DNA of 23,163 nucleotides. Source: an uncultured Candidatus Saccharibacteria bacterium (GTDB lineage: Bacteria; Patescibacteriota; Saccharimonadia; Saccharimonadales; Saccharimonadaceae). A model generated the notes under the pieces. That model saw nothing but the letters and a program-made list of their open reading frames with translations, was not told the DNA's origin and did not search any database. How positions within the stretch are numbered: position 1 is the stretch's first letter; each line of letters starts with the position of its first letter. The stretch spans positions 1 through 23,163 of the forward strand of contig CALIAC010000017.1 of NCBI GenBank assembly GCA_938041555.1. The letters run 5' to 3'. Below, one piece after another: positions 21,853 to 23,163 of the stretch. Made by a program: the position numbers and the translations under genes.

Positions 21853-22107
21853 TTATTTTTTGATAAGCTTGAGGATAACCAGCAGCACAACTGCGCCAAA
21901 GAAGGCGGTCAGTAGGCTGGCGAAGTTAAAGCCAGTCAGCACATCGGCGCTGCCGCCCATCAGGCTGACGAGCCAGCCACCGAGCATTGCACCGATGATA
22001 CCAACGATGATGTTGGTTAGCGGGCCTGAGCCCTTACCTTGGTTCACCACCTTAGATGCCAGCCAGCCGGCCACACCACCGATGATAAGCCATACAAGTA
22101 TAGTCAT
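21853..22107 (-). CDS. GlsB/YeaQ/YmgE family small membrane protein
   Basis: An 84-residue protein of the transglycosylase-associated (PF04226-type) family, small integral membrane proteins often tied to general stress responses. Three hydrophobic helices are visible: about residues 3-20 (ILVWLIIGGVAGWLASKV), 32-50 (NIIVGIIGAMLGGWLVSLM) and 61-81 (FASLLTAFFGAVVLLVILKLI). The Gly-rich motif GGVAGWLAS and the GxxGAxxGG segment are typical of the family. The name reflects an old annotation; no transglycosylase activity is implied. A Shine-Dalgarno site (AAGGAG) lies about 10 bases upstream, and an extended -10 promoter lies 35 bases upstream. It is a monocistronic unit ended by a strong terminator. 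Confidence 0.92.
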   Translation of the reverse strand: MTILVWLIIGGVAGWLASKVVNQGKGSGPLTNIIVGIIGAMLGGWLVSLMGGSADVLTGFNFASLLTAFFGAVVLLVILKLIKK

Positions 22108-22142
22108 AGTTGATTGTCTCCTTCATTAATGGTTATCGTACT

Positions 22143-22151
22143 AGTATAGCA
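22143..22151 (-). promoter_or_regulatory. Extended -10 promoter of the small membrane protein gene
   Basis: On the minus strand TGC-TATACT (22151-22143) is followed by a leader of about 30 bases with AAGGAG before ATG 22107. No clear -35 hexamer is visible. The promoter sits just beyond the end of clpB. Confidence 0.7.
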
Positions 22152-22168
22152 TCTTTGGGGAGTAAAAG

Positions 22169-23163
22169 CTACTCGGACGCCTCCGGGCTAAAGGTGACTC
22201 GCCCGTCAGCTGCCCTCGCTACCACCGCCATACCTTCGTGAATACGCCCATCGATCAGCTCCAGCGCCAGCGGGTCAAGGATACGCTTTTGTACCAAGCG
22301 CTTGAGCGGACGGGCACCAAAGCTCGGGTCGTAGCCATCCCGCGCTAGCATGTCGCGGACGCTCTCGTCAAACGCCAGCGTGATATCGCGGCTGTCTTTG
22401 ACCTGGCGGGCAACGCGCCCAAGCTGCACGTCAACAATGGCCCGCATAGCTTGCTCGTGAATACGGTCGAAGATCACGATATCGTCGATGCGGTTGAGGA
22501 ATTCTGGGCGGAAATGCTGGCGTAGAACATCAAGCATTTTATTGTCCAGCACAGATAGGTCATCGCCAGTAAAGTCCATAATCATCTGCGAGCCAACATT
22601 GCTGGTCATGATGATAATGGTGTTGCTAAAGTCGATCGTCCGGCCTTGGCCATCAGTCAGACGGCCATCGTCCAGCACCTGGAGGAGCACGTTGAAGACG
22701 TCGGGGTGGGCCTTCTCGATTTCGTCAAACAGCACCACGCTGTAGGGGCGGCGGCGCACTGCTTCGGTCAGTTGGCCGCCTTGGTCGTAACCAACGTAGC
22801 CTGGCGGCGAGCCAATCAGGCGGGCGACGGCGTGCCGCTCCATGTATTCGCTCATATCGATGCGGATAAGGGCATCTTTAGAGCCGAACATAATTTCGGC
22901 TAACTTCTTTGCCAAGTAGGTTTTGCCCACGCCTGTAGGACCGAGGAACATGAACGCACCTATGGGGTGGTTGGGGTCTTTCAGTCCTACGCGGTTGCGC
23001 TGAATGGCTTTCACCATCTTTTCTATCGCCTTGTCCTGTGCTATAACCTCTTGTTTCAGGTTGTCTGCCATGCTGATAAGTCGTGCGCTTTCGCTTTCCT
23101 GCATTCGCTGAACTGGTATACCTGTCATCATAGACACCACATCAGCCACTTTGTCGGCACCAA
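22169..23163 (-). CDS. clpB: ClpB-type disaggregase, C-terminal part (cut by window edge)
   Basis: The second AAA+ ring of a Hsp100 unfoldase that pulls apart protein aggregates with DnaK. The frame runs off the window end; codons before GTG 23149 (GADK-VADVVSMMTGIPV) continue the protein, so that GTG is not a start. Visible motifs are VVSMMTGIPVQRM (end of the linker), Walker A GPTGVGKT, the pore loop GSPPGYVGYDQGG, Walker B VVLFDEIEKAH, the QVLDDGRLTDGQGRT segment, sensor 1 region MTSN, the arginine-finger region FRPEFLNRID, and sensor 2 GARPLKR. The lack of an LGF/IGF-type ClpP-binding loop and the LDDGRLTDGQG wording favour ClpB over ClpC. The N-terminal half lies outside the window, so this remains an inference. 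Confidence 0.9.
   Translation of the reverse strand, partial: GADKVADVVSMMTGIPVQRMQESESARLISMADNLKQEVIAQDKAIEKMVKAIQRNRVGLKDPNHPIGAFMFLGPTGVGKTYLAKKLAEIMFGSKDALIRIDMSEYMERHAVARLIGSPPGYVGYDQGGQLTEAVRRRPYSVVLFDEIEKAHPDVFNVLLQVLDDGRLTDGQGRTIDFSNTIIIMTSNVGSQMIMDFTGDDLSVLDNKMLDVLRQHFRPEFLNRIDDIVIFDRIHEQAMRAIVDVQLGRVARQVKDSRDITLAFDESVRDMLARDGYDPSFGARPLKRLVQKRILDPLALELIDGRIHEGMAVVARAADGRVTFSPEASE

Noticed and set aside
1..23163. CRISPR arrays, insertion sequences, prophage genes
   Set aside because: No spaced direct repeats, transposase or integrase motifs; the baseplate-J-like protein is membrane-anchored in a cellular operon and is not evidence of a phage.

Overview
This window reads as a gene-dense chromosomal segment of a small-genome bacterium of the Patescibacteria (CPR) type, most likely Candidatus Saccharibacteria (TM7). 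This assignment is inferred from gene content and was not tested by any search. The pointers are: an alanyl-tRNA synthetase of about 627 residues that lacks the C-terminal C-Ala domain; an FtsA/PilM-like ATPase next to a membrane-anchored baseplate-J-like protein, RuvX and MltG; a two-LysM plus CHAP peptidoglycan hydrolase; and a Gram-positive-style surface protein with an LAxTG sorting signal. Standard bacterial code (TGA as stop) fits every gene.

Layout. Positions 1-3446 (+): metG, tatD and two uncharacterised genes, the last three joined by 1-4 base overlaps. Positions 3465-6345 (+): a tightly overlapping operon of cysteine desulfurase, DUF218/YdcF-type membrane protein and mnmA, which looks like a dedicated sulfur relay for tRNA 2-thiouridine. 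Positions 6458-7671 (+): a stand-alone promoter, secreted surface protein and terminator. Positions 7850-9814 (+): alaS with its own promoter and a 19-bp terminator hairpin shared with the convergent gene 9859-10704 (-), an orphan with a near-consensus promoter. Positions 10872-15829 (+): an operon of FtsA/PilM-like ATPase, baseplate-J-like protein (broken by a -1 frameshift at about 13407), ruvX and mltG. Positions 15830-16348: 519 non-coding bases with a promoter and a leader that can form two mutually exclusive structures, ahead of the LysM/CHAP hydrolase (16349-17590). Positions 17640-21446 (+): obg, an AT-rich orphan and sbcB. Positions 21447-21852: 406 non-coding bases rich in inverted repeats and a terminator. 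Positions 21853-23163 (-): a small GlsB/YeaQ-type membrane protein and the C-terminal part of clpB, cut by the window edge.

Shared themes. Much of the content serves the cell envelope (surface protein, MltG, LysM/CHAP hydrolase, FtsA/PilM-like ATPase with its membrane partner). The rest is translation and RNA maturation (MetRS, AlaRS, MnmA, RuvX, Obg), DNA metabolism (TatD, ExoI) and proteostasis (ClpB). Two initiation styles appear. Several housekeeping genes have a -10 box only 7-9 bases before the start codon and no Shine-Dalgarno site, which suggests leaderless mRNAs. The surface protein, the 303-aa orphan and the small membrane protein have normal leaders with clear Shine-Dalgarno sites.

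The items most worth a second look are the candidate switching leader before the LysM/CHAP gene, the LAxTG surface protein, the leaderless promoter pattern, the frameshift in the baseplate-J-like gene, and a 26-bp perfect palindrome inside an orphan gene.
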